Shown: positions 44,376 to 53,235 of the stretch, in pieces | Position numbering within the stretch: position 1 is the stretch's first letter | Layout: each line of letters starts with the position of its first letter | DNA from: Shimia marina | GTDB lineage: Bacteria; Pseudomonadota; Alphaproteobacteria; Rhodobacterales; Rhodobacteraceae | Assembly: GCF_001458175.1 (NCBI RefSeq) | Contig: NZ_CYPW01000024.1 | Coordinates: forward strand, 21,167 to 85,166 | Direction of reading: 5' to 3' | Length of the DNA: 64,000 bases | Notes under the pieces: generated by a model | Databases searched by the model: none | Seen by the model: only the letters and a program-made list of their open reading frames with translations | What the model was told of the DNA's origin: nothing | Program-made: the position numbers and the translations under genes

Positions 44376-44986
44376 TTGGCGGGTCCTTTCCGTGACGTGC
44401 TACACCACATGGGTTTCACGGGTTTGCGCATTGACGAAATGACGTCACCGAGAGGGCGCGTGAGCCAAAACGCCCTGCTTTGTGATTGGGATGTGAAGCG
44501 GGGGTCTCGCGCGGGACTTACCTTGGGTAAGATGTTGGAATTCCACGCCACGTATCTGTTTGACCAAAGTGATCATCAGGGTCTTGAAACTGAACTTGTG
44601 TACCAATTGGTTCCTAATTTTCGCGGGTTTGTGACGGCCTGTGAGCACCATGCGGCGCAGATTGGTCTGCGTGCCGTCGGCGGGAAGTTGCCTTGGGTGG
44701 AACGGATTGGGCAAAATGCGGCCTATGGTGGCACCGCGTGGCAAATGCCGCTTTGGATTCAGCGTTTTGATGGCAGTATCAAATTTATGGGGCTGTGCTT
44801 TTTACCTCGCGGCCCCCGTAACAGTGTATTCCGTTACCCTTCCCCTGACGGGCGGTTCCTGTGTGTCCCTATGGAACCGTCCGATTTTTTCCTGAAGTCC
44901 CGTTTTGTTGTGGCTGAGGTCTGTGGTACGGAATGCGCGGTAGCAACAGCGGACAAGAGATCCGCGTCATCATCGGAAACAGGCAC
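44376..44986. other. 611-base region upstream of porin and lipoprotein; possible gene remnant
   Basis: No intact gene is called. It must hold the porin promoter (minus) and the lipoprotein promoter (plus). One plus-strand frame stays open throughout (from ATG 44409) with protein-like composition, e.g. LVYQLVPNFRGFVTACEHHA, but it has no stop before the terminator at 44850 and no ribosome binding site, so it may be a decayed gene. The opposite strand in the same register is also open from 44744 to 44445. Confidence 0.4.
44850..44890 (+). terminator. Intrinsic terminator with no assigned upstream gene
   Basis: GGGCGGTTCC (44850-44859) pairs with GGAACCGTCC (44873-44882) with one G-T wobble and a 13-base loop, followed by a run of six T (44885-44890). 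The T-tract direction requires a plus-strand transcript from within 44376-44850, where no gene is recognised. It also lies about 100 bases before the lipoprotein start, so a leader attenuator is possible. Confidence 0.7.
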
Positions 44987-45190
44987 ATGCGTATCAAAGC
45001 AACACTCATCGGACTTTTTGCTCTCTCAACTCTCGCCGCCTGCGGCGACACCTTTGGTGAGCAAGCGCTCATCGGTGCAGGTGCGGGCACCGCAACGGCC
45101 GCAGTCGTTGGCGGTAACCTCGCAGCGGGCGCCGTTGTCGGCAGCGCGGCCAATGTGGTCTACTGCAAAGAGTTCTCCGACAAATGCTAA
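44987..45190 (+). CDS. Glycine-zipper-like small lipoprotein
   Basis: 67 residues: lipoprotein signal with lipobox LAAC (Cys19), then a Gly/Ala-rich segment ALIGAGAGTATAAVVGGNLA with glycine-zipper spacing, and a C-terminal pair of cysteines (YCKEFSDKC). Such zipper segments insert in membranes or form small oligomers. The function is unknown. A strong terminator follows at 45275, so it is transcribed separately from pccA. Confidence 0.75.
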   Translation: MRIKATLIGLFALSTLAACGDTFGEQALIGAGAGTATAAVVGGNLAAGAVVGSAANVVYCKEFSDKC

Positions 45191-45274
45191 TCCTGTCGCG
45201 GCGCGCCCTCTGCATGCGGGCTTGCGTTGTGATCTGACCCCTCTGGCCGCAGCGCGTCCAGACCCGAAAACGAA

Positions 45275-45310
45275 GCCATCCCTCCGCACGTGCGGACGGG
45301 TGGCTTTTTT
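45275..45310 (+). terminator. Intrinsic terminator between lipoprotein gene and pccA
   Basis: GCCATCCCTCCGCAC (45275-45289) faces GTGCGGACGGGTGGC (45290-45304), 15 positions with one mismatch and one wobble, then six T. It separates pccA from upstream transcription, so pccA needs its own promoter in the 50 bases before 45363 or read-through. Confidence 0.9.
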
Positions 45311-45362
45311 ATTGCCAAACCAGACCGCGAAAGCGGCCTGACAAGACCAGAAGGACGAGACG

Positions 45363-47390
45363 ATGTTCGATAAGATCCTGATTGCCAACCGGGGCGAGAT
45401 TGCCTGTCGCGTGATCAAATCTGCCCGCAAGATGGGCATCAAGACGGTTGCGATTTACTCTGACGCCGACAAGCAGGCGCTGCATGTGCAAATGGCGGAT
45501 GAAGCGGTGCATATTGGCCCGCCCCCAGCGAACCAATCCTACATCGTGATCGACAAAGTCATGGAGGCCATCAAGAAGACCGGCGCGCAGGCGGTGCATC
45601 CGGGCTATGGTTTCCTGTCTGAAAACGCGAAATTTGCCGAGGCGCTGGAAGCGGCTGGCGTGGCCTTCATCGGCCCGCCTAAAGGCGCCATCGAAGCCAT
45701 GGGGGACAAGATCACCTCCAAAAAGATTGCACAGGACGCCAATGTGTCCACCGTGCCGGGCTATATGGGCCTGATTGAGGATGCGGATGAGGCCGTGAAG
45801 ATCTCCAACGAGATCGGCTATCCGGTGATGATCAAAGCCTCCGCCGGCGGCGGTGGTAAAGGCATGCGGATTGCGTGGAACGATGAAGAAGCACGTGAGG
45901 GTTTCCAATCGTCCAAGAACGAAGCGGCCAACAGCTTTGGTGACGACCGTATCTTCATCGAGAAATTCGTGACCCAGCCGCGTCACATTGAAATTCAGGT
46001 GCTCTGTGATGCGCATGGCAACGGTGTGTATCTGGGCGAGCGTGAATGCTCGATCCAGCGCCGGAACCAGAAAGTTGTGGAAGAGGCACCAAGCCCGTTC
46101 CTTGATGAAGCCACCCGTAAGGCGATGGGTGAGCAATCTGTCGCGCTGGCGAAGGCGGTGGGCTATGCCTCTGCCGGGACCGTGGAGTTCATCGTGGATG
46201 GCGAGAAGAACTTCTACTTCCTTGAGATGAACACCCGTTTGCAGGTGGAACACCCTGTGACCGAGCTGATCACCGGAGTGGACCTTGTGGAGCAGATGAT
46301 CCGCGTCGCCAATGGTGAGCCGCTGAGCATCACGCAGGACGATGTGAAGCTGCAGGGCTGGGCGATTGAGAACCGTCTCTATGCGGAAGATCCTTATCGC
46401 AACTTCCTGCCGTCCATTGGCCGTTTGACCCGTTACCGCCCACCAGCGGAAACCAAAGCCTATACCCCCGGTGTGCAACCCGGCGATGCTGGGGATGAAG
46501 TGGTGCGCAATGATACCGGCGTCTATGAAGGCGGCGAGATCAGCATGTATTATGATCCTATGATTGCCAAGCTCTGCACATGGGCGCCGACCCGTGACGC
46601 GGCGATTGAGGCGATGCGTGTGGCGCTGGACAGCTTCGAGGTGGAAGGCATCGGCCATAACCTGCCGTTCCTGTCGGCGGTGATGGATCACCCGATCTTC
46701 ATCAAAGGCGATATGACCACTGCCTTTATCGAAGAACAGTATCCAGAGGGCTTTGAAGGCGCGGAGCTGCCAGAGGCGCAACTCAAGCGCGTGGCGGCTG
46801 CTGCGGCAGCGATGTACCGCGTGGCGGAGATCCGTCGCACCCGTGTGTCGGGCCGCATGGACAACCACGAGCGCCGTGTGGGCAAGAAATGGGTTGTGAC
46901 CCTGCAGGGGCAGGAATTTGCCGTGAAGGTGAAGGCCGATAAGGATGGCTCTACCGTCAAGTTTGAGGATGGCAGCAAGCTGCGTGTGGCCTCTGACTGG
47001 ACGCCGGGTGACCAGCTGGCAGAGGTCGATGTGGATGGTCGTCTGGTGCTGAAGGTTGGCAAAATCTCCGGTGGCTTCCGTCTGCGCACCCGTGGCGCGG
47101 ATCTGAAGGTGCATGTGCGCACACCGCGTCAGGCCGAGCTTGCCAAGCTGATGCCAGAGAAGCTGCCGCCAGATACCTCCAAGATGCTGCTCTGCCCAAT
47201 GCCGGGTCTGATCGTAAAGGTCGACGTGGAAGTTGGGGATGAGGTGCAGGAAGGTCAGGCGCTCTGCACGGTGGAAGCCATGAAGATGGAAAACATCCTG
47301 CGCGCCGAGAAGACCACTGTTGTGACCAAGATCAACGCAGCCGCGGGCGATAGCCTCGCCGTGGACGATGTGATCATGGAATTTGAGTGA
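45363..47390 (+). CDS. pccA: Propionyl-CoA carboxylase alpha subunit (biotin carboxylase/BCCP)
   Basis: Carboxylates biotin with ATP and bicarbonate for PccB. 675 residues: biotin carboxylase (about 1-447) with ILIANRGEIACRVIKSA, the ATP loop MIKASAGGGGKGMRI and FLEMNTRLQVEHPVTE; a BT linker domain; then the biotinyl carrier with CPMPGLIVKVDV and biotin-accepting Lys641 in VEAMKMENIL. It lies 4.4 kb downstream of pccB and is insulated from the genes before it by a terminator. Confidence 0.98.
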   Translation: MFDKILIANRGEIACRVIKSARKMGIKTVAIYSDADKQALHVQMADEAVHIGPPPANQSYIVIDKVMEAIKKTGAQAVHPGYGFLSENAKFAEALEAAGVAFIGPPKGAIEAMGDKITSKKIAQDANVSTVPGYMGLIEDADEAVKISNEIGYPVMIKASAGGGGKGMRIAWNDEEAREGFQSSKNEAANSFGDDRIFIEKFVTQPRHIEIQVLCDAHGNGVYLGERECSIQRRNQKVVEEAPSPFLDEATRKAMGEQSVALAKAVGYASAGTVEFIVDGEKNFYFLEMNTRLQVEHPVTELITGVDLVEQMIRVANGEPLSITQDDVKLQGWAIENRLYAEDPYRNFLPSIGRLTRYRPPAETKAYTPGVQPGDAGDEVVRNDTGVYEGGEISMYYDPMIAKLCTWAPTRDAAIEAMRVALDSFEVEGIGHNLPFLSAVMDHPIFIKGDMTTAFIEEQYPEGFEGAELPEAQLKRVAAAAAAMYRVAEIRRTRVSGRMDNHERRVGKKWVVTLQGQEFAVKVKADKDGSTVKFEDGSKLRVASDWTPGDQLAEVDVDGRLVLKVGKISGGFRLRTRGADLKVHVRTPRQAELAKLMPEKLPPDTSKMLLCPMPGLIVKVDVEVGDEVQEGQALCTVEAMKMENILRAEKTTVVTKINAAAGDSLAVDDVIMEFE

Positions 47391-47405
47391 TCCTCTGATC
47401 ACGAC

Positions 47406-47431
47406 CAGACCCGGCGTACGCGCCGGGTCTG
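47406..47431. terminator. Hairpin after pccA
   Basis: CAGACCCGGCG (47406-47416) and CGCCGGGTCTG (47421-47431) form a perfect 11-bp stem with a TACG tetraloop, 16 bases after the pccA stop. No T-tract follows, so Rho-independent strength is uncertain. Confidence 0.65.
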
Positions 47432-47571
47432 CGCCACGTGCTGTGGCGGAACAGTTTTAAGAAAGAAACAATGCGCGCCTCACTGACCCATATGACCCAC
47501 GCTGTACTGTCAGCCCCATCCGGGAGGGGGCTGCGGGTCTGTGGTGCGTTTGATGGCGATGGCCTCAACGC

Positions 47572-48069
47572 TCAGGGCTGGCGTCGGTCGCGGATTTCCT
47601 GTTGGCGCAGTGGGTTTTTGTCGATGCTGGCGGAGATTTCGCGCACCGAATATGGGGCCGGTTTGCGCAGGTACACGACGCCGTCTTTGCCCATCAGCGC
47701 CAGCATGAAGCCACGTGGGCGTAGCTTTTTGCGCATGGCGGATTTGGCGGCGGGATCGGTGTCGGTGAGCACCACCACATCGCGTGTGCGCAGCGCATCG
47801 GGGAAGGCTTCGATCAGATCCATCTGTTGCACAAAGCGCGGATCGCGCTCTGTGTCGGCAAACACAAGCACAAGCCGGTTGCGCCAGAGATATTCATCTA
47901 CGTCAACATTGAGACCAGATTGTATTAATTCGGACGTATTTTCCGGTGCTGCTGCGGCGGTCTCAGAGGCCGGGTTTGCCCCTGTATCGGGGGCGGTTTC
48001 GACGGTCTGCGCGATGCTGCCTGAAGCGGCGAGAAAGGCTGTCAGAACAAGGGGTAAGCGGTGTTTCAT
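47572..48069 (-). CDS. DUF4174 domain protein, exported
   Basis: 165 residues from the ATG at 48069, five bases after AGGAG; the ATG one codon earlier is too close. A signal peptide covers about residues 1-20 (SGSIAQ). After an Ala/Thr/Pro-rich spacer comes the DUF4174 domain: YLWRNRLVLVFADTERDPRF and a GFMLALMGKDGVVYLRK strand-turn near the end, a thioredoxin-like arrangement without a CxxC. Function unknown. Convergent with pccA, divergent from the next gene. Confidence 0.85.
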   Translation of the reverse strand: MKHRLPLVLTAFLAASGSIAQTVETAPDTGANPASETAAAAPENTSELIQSGLNVDVDEYLWRNRLVLVFADTERDPRFVQQMDLIEAFPDALRTRDVVVLTDTDPAAKSAMRKKLRPRGFMLALMGKDGVVYLRKPAPYSVREISASIDKNPLRQQEIRDRRQP

Positions 48070-48246
48070 CATCTCTCCTGTTATGGCCAATATAAGCCCC
48101 TTGTCAGACAATACGATCCCCTTTGGCAAAGTGGGTCAAATTTTAACGTCGGTTAACAGCATCTCCATGGGTGTTAAGACATGATGGCGGCCTCTGCATA
48201 TCCGGCCGCCCCTGCGGGTTTGGCCTTACGAAAGGTGCGCGCAGCC

Positions 48247-49140
48247 ATGGACGTCATCCTACATGTCGGAAGCCATCTGTCTGGGGTTTCCACTCTCGCA
48301 AGCTATCTCAACCGCAATCGCAAGTTTCTGCGGTCGCGTGGGACGGCGGTCTGGACATCAGAGATCACCCGCAAAGGCCTGTTTGACGGGCTTACCCTGA
48401 AATCAGGTCTGGATGGTGTTGATCGGCGCCGTGCGCGTGGGGCAGGGCGGGTGCAATTGCGCTGTGCTTTGCTGGAGCGGGAGCGGGCCAAGGAGCTTCT
48501 GGTGCTGGATCCGGTGATGCTGGGCAGCATGGAGAACAATCTGGTCAGTGAGCGGCTCTACCCGGCGGCGGGGGAGCGCGTGGCGCGTATGGTGCATGCC
48601 TTTGGCGGGCGTGTGAAACGCGTCATTCTGGGCATTCGGGCGCTGGAAGACTATTGGGGCGGTGCCTTGGCGCATGGGCTGCAAAAGGGCGCGACCGTGC
48701 CTTGTGAGGCCACATTGGACCGTCTGGTCACCCAGCCGCGCAGTTGGCGCAAGGTGGTGATGGATGTGGCCTGTGCCGCGCCGGAGGCCGAAGTGCTGGT
48801 GGTGCCTTTTGAACGCTTGGGGCACCGGCCGCAGTCCATTTTGGGCTATGCGGTGGGGGGGCGCTTTGCTCCGCCGACCAACTTCCGCTTGAGCGGGCTT
48901 GCGCAGGTTCCGAAACTGCCGGAATTGCGCGATGTGCTCTGCGACCGCGGCGAAACCACGGATGTTTTGCCGCAGGGTATGGACCGCTGGCACCCCTTTG
49001 GGGGCTTGCAGGTCGACATTTTAAGAGAGATTTACGTTGAGGATCTGGCTTGGCTGCGTGCCGGGGCAGATGGTTTGGCGTATCTGATAGAAGACAGCGC
49101 GCCAGAACAGGCTGGCATGGCCAATCGGTTCGGCGCTTAG
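48247..49140 (+). CDS. Sulfotransferase-like P-loop protein
   Basis: 297 residues from the ATG at 48247, where MDVILHVGSHLSGVSTLASYL resembles the 5'-phosphosulfate loop of sulfotransferase-like proteins (HIGAHRTGTTT type) though the Lys/Arg and paired Thr are altered. RVILGIRALEDYWGGALAH and VLVVPFERLG fit the later strands of that fold. An in-frame ATG at 48181 is possible but has no ribosome binding site. Activity is doubtful given the degenerate loop. It ends 21 bases before methylmalonyl-CoA mutase and may be cotranscribed with it. Confidence 0.6.
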   Translation: MDVILHVGSHLSGVSTLASYLNRNRKFLRSRGTAVWTSEITRKGLFDGLTLKSGLDGVDRRRARGAGRVQLRCALLERERAKELLVLDPVMLGSMENNLVSERLYPAAGERVARMVHAFGGRVKRVILGIRALEDYWGGALAHGLQKGATVPCEATLDRLVTQPRSWRKVVMDVACAAPEAEVLVVPFERLGHRPQSILGYAVGGRFAPPTNFRLSGLAQVPKLPELRDVLCDRGETTDVLPQGMDRWHPFGGLQVDILREIYVEDLAWLRAGADGLAYLIEDSAPEQAGMANRFGA

Positions 49141-49161
49141 CAATACATGAGGATGACATCG

Positions 49162-51288
49162 ATGACGGATACCAAGAAATGGGCCGAATTGGCGGAGAAA
49201 GAACTTCGTGGAAAGCCGCTGGACGATCTGAACTGGGACACGCTGGAAGGGATCAAGGTCAAGCCTCTCTATACGGCGGAAGACACGCAGGATCTGCCGC
49301 ATGTGGGCACCATTCCGGGGTTTGCACCGTTCACACGGGGGGTGAAGGCGACCATGTATGCCGGGCGTCCCTGGACCATTCGTCAATATGCCGGCTTCTC
49401 CACTGCGGAAGAATCCAACGCCTTTTATCGCAAGAACCTTGCTGCCGGTCAGCAGGGTGTTTCGGTGGCCTTCGATCTGGCGACACACCGTGGCTATGAC
49501 AGTGACCACGAACGTGTTGTGGGCGACGTGGGCAAGGCCGGTGTTGCGATCGACAGCGTTGAGGATATGAAAATCCTGTTTGATGGTATTCCGCTGGACA
49601 AGGTTTCTGTCTCAATGACCATGAACGGCGCGGTGATCCCGATCCTTGCGAGTTTCATCGTTGCGGGTGAGGAGCAGGGCCATGACAAGGCGCTGCTGGC
49701 TGGCACTATTCAGAATGACATTCTGAAAGAGTTCATGGTGCGCAACACCTATATCTATCCGCCAGAGCCGAGCATGCGGATCATTTCGGACATCATCGAA
49801 TACACGTCGAATGAGATGCCGAAGTTCAACTCGATCTCGATCTCCGGCTACCACATGCAGGAAGCGGGCGCGAACCTCGTGCAGGAGCTGGCCTATACCA
49901 TCGCGGATGGACGTGAATATGTGCGTGCGGCGATCAACGCCGGTATGGACGTGGACAAATTTGCCGGTCGTCTGTCGTTCTTCTTCGCCATCGGCATGAA
50001 CTTCTTCATGGAGGCAGCAAAACTGCGTGCAGCGCGGACGCTGTGGTTCCGTGTCATGGAAGAGTTCGGGGCAAAATCCGAGCGCTCCAAAATGCTGCGC
50101 ACCCACTGTCAGACCTCTGGTGTGTCTTTGCAGGAACAAGATCCCTATAACAACGTGATCCGCACCGCGTATGAGGCGATGTCAGCGGTGCTGGGCGGCA
50201 CGCAGTCGTTGCACACCAACGCACTGGATGAAGCGATCGCGCTGCCGACCGAATTTTCGGCTCGTATCGCCCGGAACACCCAGATCATCCTGCAGGAAGA
50301 AACTGGTGTGACCAATGTGGTCGACCCGCTGGCAGGTTCTTACTACGTTGAAAGCCTGACCGAAGAGCTGATCGAAAAAGCCTGGGCGCTGATCCAGGAG
50401 GTTGAGGAGATGGGGGGCATGACCAAGGCTGTGGCCTCTGGCATGCCGAAACTGCGGATCGAGGAATCGGCGGCCAAACGTCAGGCGATGATCGACCGCG
50501 GTGAAGAGGTGATTGTGGGTGTGAACAAGCACCGCCTTGCCGAAGAAGACCCAATCGACATTTTGGATGTGGACAATGTGGCTGTACGCGAAAGCCAGAT
50601 TGCCCGTCTGAAGCAGATCCGCGAAACACGGGATGAGGCGGCCTGCACAGCCGCATTGGAGGCACTGACCACAGGCGCCAAAGAAGGCGGCAACCTGCTG
50701 GCACTGGCGGTTGAAGCTGCCCGCGCCCGCGCAACGGTTGGGGAAATCAGCATGGCAATGGAGAAGGAATTCGGCCGTCACCGCGCCGAAGTGAAGACCC
50801 TCGCAGGCGTTTACGGCGCAGCCTATGAAGGCGACGAAGGCTTTGCCGCGATCCAGAAATCCATCGAAGACTTCGCCGAAGAGGAGGGCCGTCGCCCGCG
50901 TCTTCTGGTGGTGAAGATGGGACAGGATGGCCATGATCGTGGCGCCAAAGTGATCGCAACCGCCTTTGCCGACATTGGTTTTGATGTGGACGTTGGCCCG
51001 CTGTTCCAGACCCCTGCCGAGGCGGCGCAGGATGCGGTGGACAACGATGTGCATGTCGTCGGTATCTCGTCTCAGGCAGCGGGACACAAGACGCTGGCAC
51101 CGCAGCTGATTGAGGCGCTCAAGGAGAAGGACGCGGAAGACATCATCGTGATCTGCGGTGGGGTGATCCCGCAACAGGATTACGACTTCCTCAAAGAGGC
51201 AGGTGTGAAGGCGATCTTTGGTCCGGGCACCAATATTCCAGAAGCGGCGCAGAATATTCTGCAACTGATCCGCGAAGCACGCAGCTGA
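49162..51288 (+). CDS. scpA: Methylmalonyl-CoA mutase
   Basis: Adenosylcobalamin enzyme that converts (R)-methylmalonyl-CoA to succinyl-CoA, the last step of propionyl-CoA assimilation. 708 residues in one chain: a TIM-barrel substrate domain ([26 protein letters not shown]) and a C-terminal B12-binding domain with the D-x-H-x-x-G motif, lower axial ligand His591 ([11 protein letters not shown]), plus [14 protein letters not shown]. Three in-frame ATGs are close together; 49162 is preferred because GAGG ends nine bases before it. Methylmalonyl-CoA epimerase is not recognised in the window. Confidence 0.97.
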   Translation: MTDTKKWAELAEKELRGKPLDDLNWDTLEGIKVKPLYTAEDTQDLPHVGTIPGFAPFTRGVKATMYAGRPWTIRQYAGFSTAEESNAFYRKNLAAGQQGVSVAFDLATHRGYDSDHERVVGDVGKAGVAIDSVEDMKILFDGIPLDKVSVSMTMNGAVIPILASFIVAGEEQGHDKALLAGTIQNDILKEFMVRNTYIYPPEPSMRIISDIIEYTSNEMPKFNSISISGYHMQEAGANLVQELAYTIADGREYVRAAINAGMDVDKFAGRLSFFFAIGMNFFMEAAKLRAARTLWFRVMEEFGAKSERSKMLRTHCQTSGVSLQEQDPYNNVIRTAYEAMSAVLGGTQSLHTNALDEAIALPTEFSARIARNTQIILQEETGVTNVVDPLAGSYYVESLTEELIEKAWALIQEVEEMGGMTKAVASGMPKLRIEESAAKRQAMIDRGEEVIVGVNKHRLAEEDPIDILDVDNVAVRESQIARLKQIRETRDEAACTAALEALTTGAKEGGNLLALAVEAARARATVGEISMAMEKEFGRHRAEVKTLAGVYGAAYEGDEGFAAIQKSIEDFAEEEGRRPRLLVVKMGQDGHDRGAKVIATAFADIGFDVDVGPLFQTPAEAAQDAVDNDVHVVGISSQAAGHKTLAPQLIEALKEKDAEDIIVICGGVIPQQDYDFLKEAGVKAIFGPGTNIPEAAQNILQLIREARS

Positions 51289-51303
51289 GGCATCTTGTGG
51301 TAA

Positions 51304-51342
51304 GGCTGGGGGCTGTCTGCCCCCAGACCCCCGAGGGTATTT
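51304..51342. repeat. GC-rich hairpin repeat, copy 2
   Basis: CTGGGGGC (51306-51313) pairs with GCCCCCAG (51319-51326), followed by ACCCCCGAGGGTATTT. It shares stem, spacing and tail with the copy at 10081-10114 and lies 15 bases after the methylmalonyl-CoA mutase stop, where it can act as a terminator. Confidence 0.7.
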
Positions 51343-51430
51343 CGATCAAGAGGAAGGGGCGCGCAGGCGTCCCTTTTGCGTTGCGCCGCTGAAGGCTTTG
51401 CGGTTTGCTGCCAAAAAACAGGAGAGCGCA

Positions 51431-52036
51431 ATGTTGCAACTGGATCATTTGGCCGTAGCTGGCGAAACGCTGGCAGAGGCGGTGGCGCATGTCGAGGCGG
51501 CGCTGGGTGTGGCGATGGGCCCCGGTGGGGAACATGCGCATTTTGGCACGCATAACCAGTTGATTGGCCTTTCAGACGGGCTCTATCTGGAAGCCATTGC
51601 GGTCAATCCAGCGGCGGAGGTTTTGCCCTATCGACGGTGGTTTGATCTGGATCGATTGTCTGGCGCGCCGCGCCTTGGCAATTGGATTTGTCGCAGTGAT
51701 GATCTGGAGGCGGATTTGGCCCGGCTGGATGTGGAGGCTGGACGGCCTGTCGCGCTGACGCGGGGAGATCTGAAGTGGCGCATGGCGGTGCCTGAGAGTG
51801 GGGTGCTGCCCTTTGACAATTGTTTTCCGGCGCTGATGCAGTGGGATGTGGCGGTTACGCCGGCAGAGCTTCTTGCACCCTCTGGGGTGACATTGACGCG
51901 TCTGGAGGTGGCCCATCCGGAGGCGGACCATCTGCGCGCGGCTGTGGGGCTGGGCGATGCCCGCGTGGAATTTGTCACTGGCGCGCCAGCCCTGAGGGCC
52001 AGTTTTGACACGCCCCATGGCGTGCGGGTGCTGTGA
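51431..52036 (+). CDS. VOC-superfamily (glyoxalase-like) protein
   Basis: 201 residues, cytosolic, with the Glyoxalase_3-like layout: LQLDHLAVAGETLAEAVAHV at the start and GTHNQLIGLSDGLYLEAIAV in the second strand pair. Metal-binding His and Glu candidates are His6 and Glu in LYLEAI. No reaction can be assigned; methylmalonyl-CoA epimerase is also a VOC protein but is shorter and differs in motifs. AGGAGAG precedes the ATG. Coupled to the next gene by overlapping stop and start (TGATG). Confidence 0.82.
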   Translation: MLQLDHLAVAGETLAEAVAHVEAALGVAMGPGGEHAHFGTHNQLIGLSDGLYLEAIAVNPAAEVLPYRRWFDLDRLSGAPRLGNWICRSDDLEADLARLDVEAGRPVALTRGDLKWRMAVPESGVLPFDNCFPALMQWDVAVTPAELLAPSGVTLTRLEVAHPEADHLRAAVGLGDARVEFVTGAPALRASFDTPHGVRVL

Positions 52037-52512
52037 TGGATGTGAGGGTGGCCACGCCCGATGATGCCGAGGCCATTGCCGCCATTTGGAATGCAGAGAT
52101 TCGCAGCGGTGTGAGCACCTTCACGACAGTGGAAAAAACGCCGCAAGATGTGGTGCGCGCCATAAAGGGCGCGGAAGTGTTTCTGGTGGCAGCGCAGGGC
52201 GCGGCTGTGCTTGGGTTTGGCACCTATGGGGCGTTTCGCGGTGGGCCCGGATATAGCGCCACGGTGGAGCATACGGTGTACCTGACGAAGGGCGCGCGGG
52301 GATGCGGGCTGGGGCGTCGGCTGATGGCGCGGCTGGAGACGGTGGCGCGGGTGCAGGGACATCATGTGATGGTGGCCGCGGTGGGGAGTGAAAACGCCGC
52401 AGGGGTTGCCTTTCACAAAGCGCTTGGTTTTCAGCAGGTTGGGCGCTTGGCGCAGGTGGGGCGCAAGTTTGATCGCTGGATGGATCTCATCTTGTTGCAA
52501 AAAATGCTGTGA
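52036..52512 (+). CDS. GNAT-family N-acetyltransferase (phosphinothricin-acetyltransferase-like)
   Basis: 158 residues. The N-terminal VRVATPDDAEAIAAIWNAEI and the acetyl-CoA loop KGARGCGLGRRLMARLE, followed by VAAVGSENAAGVAFHKALGF, match the Pat/YncA branch that acetylates amino-acid-like substrates such as methionine sulfoximine. The physiological substrate is unknown. The ATG at 52036 overlaps the upstream stop. Confidence 0.9.
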   Translation: MDVRVATPDDAEAIAAIWNAEIRSGVSTFTTVEKTPQDVVRAIKGAEVFLVAAQGAAVLGFGTYGAFRGGPGYSATVEHTVYLTKGARGCGLGRRLMARLETVARVQGHHVMVAAVGSENAAGVAFHKALGFQQVGRLAQVGRKFDRWMDLILLQKML

Positions 52513-52554
52513 CGCAGCACTGGTCATTCTGGCGCGAGACGGTAATGTGAGCCC

Positions 52555-53232
52555 ATGTCGATCTGGTCCCGTATATCTCAAGCGCTCTCTGCCCTCAGTC
52601 AGGGAGAGTCGCTCTCCACTGTTTTTGATCATCTGCGCGCGCCGCCGGAACGCTCTGTGGCTTTCACCATTGCGGTGATTGCGCTGGGTGCGAAGATGGC
52701 CAAGGCGGATGGTCTGGTAACACGCGATGAGGTGACGGCCTTTCGGGAGGTGTTTCAGATTGCGCCGCGCGATGAGGCCAATGCCGCCAAAGTCTTCAAT
52801 ATGGCGCGTCAGGATGTGGCCGGATTTGAGGAATATGCCAGCCGGATTGCCGGGATGTTTGGCGCGGTGCATGGGCGGCCTGATGACCTTATGGAAGGGT
52901 TGTTTCACATCGCGGTGGCGGATGGGGAGTATCATCCCAACGAAGATGCGTTTCTGACCCGTGTGGCGGAAATCCTTGGCATGCATGAGCTGTGTTTCAA
53001 AGCCATGCGGGCGCGGTTCGTGGCGGATGCGGAGCCGGATCCTTACCGGGTGTTGGGCGTGGAGCCTGACACGCCAATTGACGAGATACGCAAAGCCTGG
53101 CGGGCTTTGGTGCGAGAGACACACCCTGACAGCATGATTGCGCGCGGGGTGCCGGAAGAGGCGGTGAAACTGGCCGAAAAGCGCATGATCGATATCAACC
53201 GCGCCTGGGAACAGATCAACGAGGCGGCCTGA
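52555..53232 (+). CDS. DjlA-like protein: TerB domain plus J domain
   Basis: 225 residues. A TerB-like helical domain (about 35-150, VIALGAKMAKADGLVTRDEV and FHIAVADGEYHPNEDAFLTR) precedes a C-terminal J domain starting DPYRVLGVEPDTPIDEIRKA with the HPD motif in RETHPDSMI, the contact with DnaK. Unlike E. coli DjlA there is no N-terminal membrane segment, so it is a soluble co-chaperone. It ends three bases before the next start. Confidence 0.92.
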   Translation: MSIWSRISQALSALSQGESLSTVFDHLRAPPERSVAFTIAVIALGAKMAKADGLVTRDEVTAFREVFQIAPRDEANAAKVFNMARQDVAGFEEYASRIAGMFGAVHGRPDDLMEGLFHIAVADGEYHPNEDAFLTRVAEILGMHELCFKAMRARFVADAEPDPYRVLGVEPDTPIDEIRKAWRALVRETHPDSMIARGVPEEAVKLAEKRMIDINRAWEQINEAA

Positions 53233-53235
53233 GCC

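Noticed and set aside
43113..45341. A 742-codon plus-strand open frame spanning the porin
   Set aside because: Its codons align with those of the minus-strand porin, where sense TTA, CTA and TCA are rare, so stops are rare on the reverse strand. The porin has a signal peptide and terminal Phe; the long frame has neither a domain nor a believable stop context. Only the part outside the porin is kept as an open question.
45309..47402. A 697-codon minus-strand open frame opposite pccA
   Set aside because: Same explanation: the codon-aligned reverse of a GC-rich essential gene, no recognisable domain.
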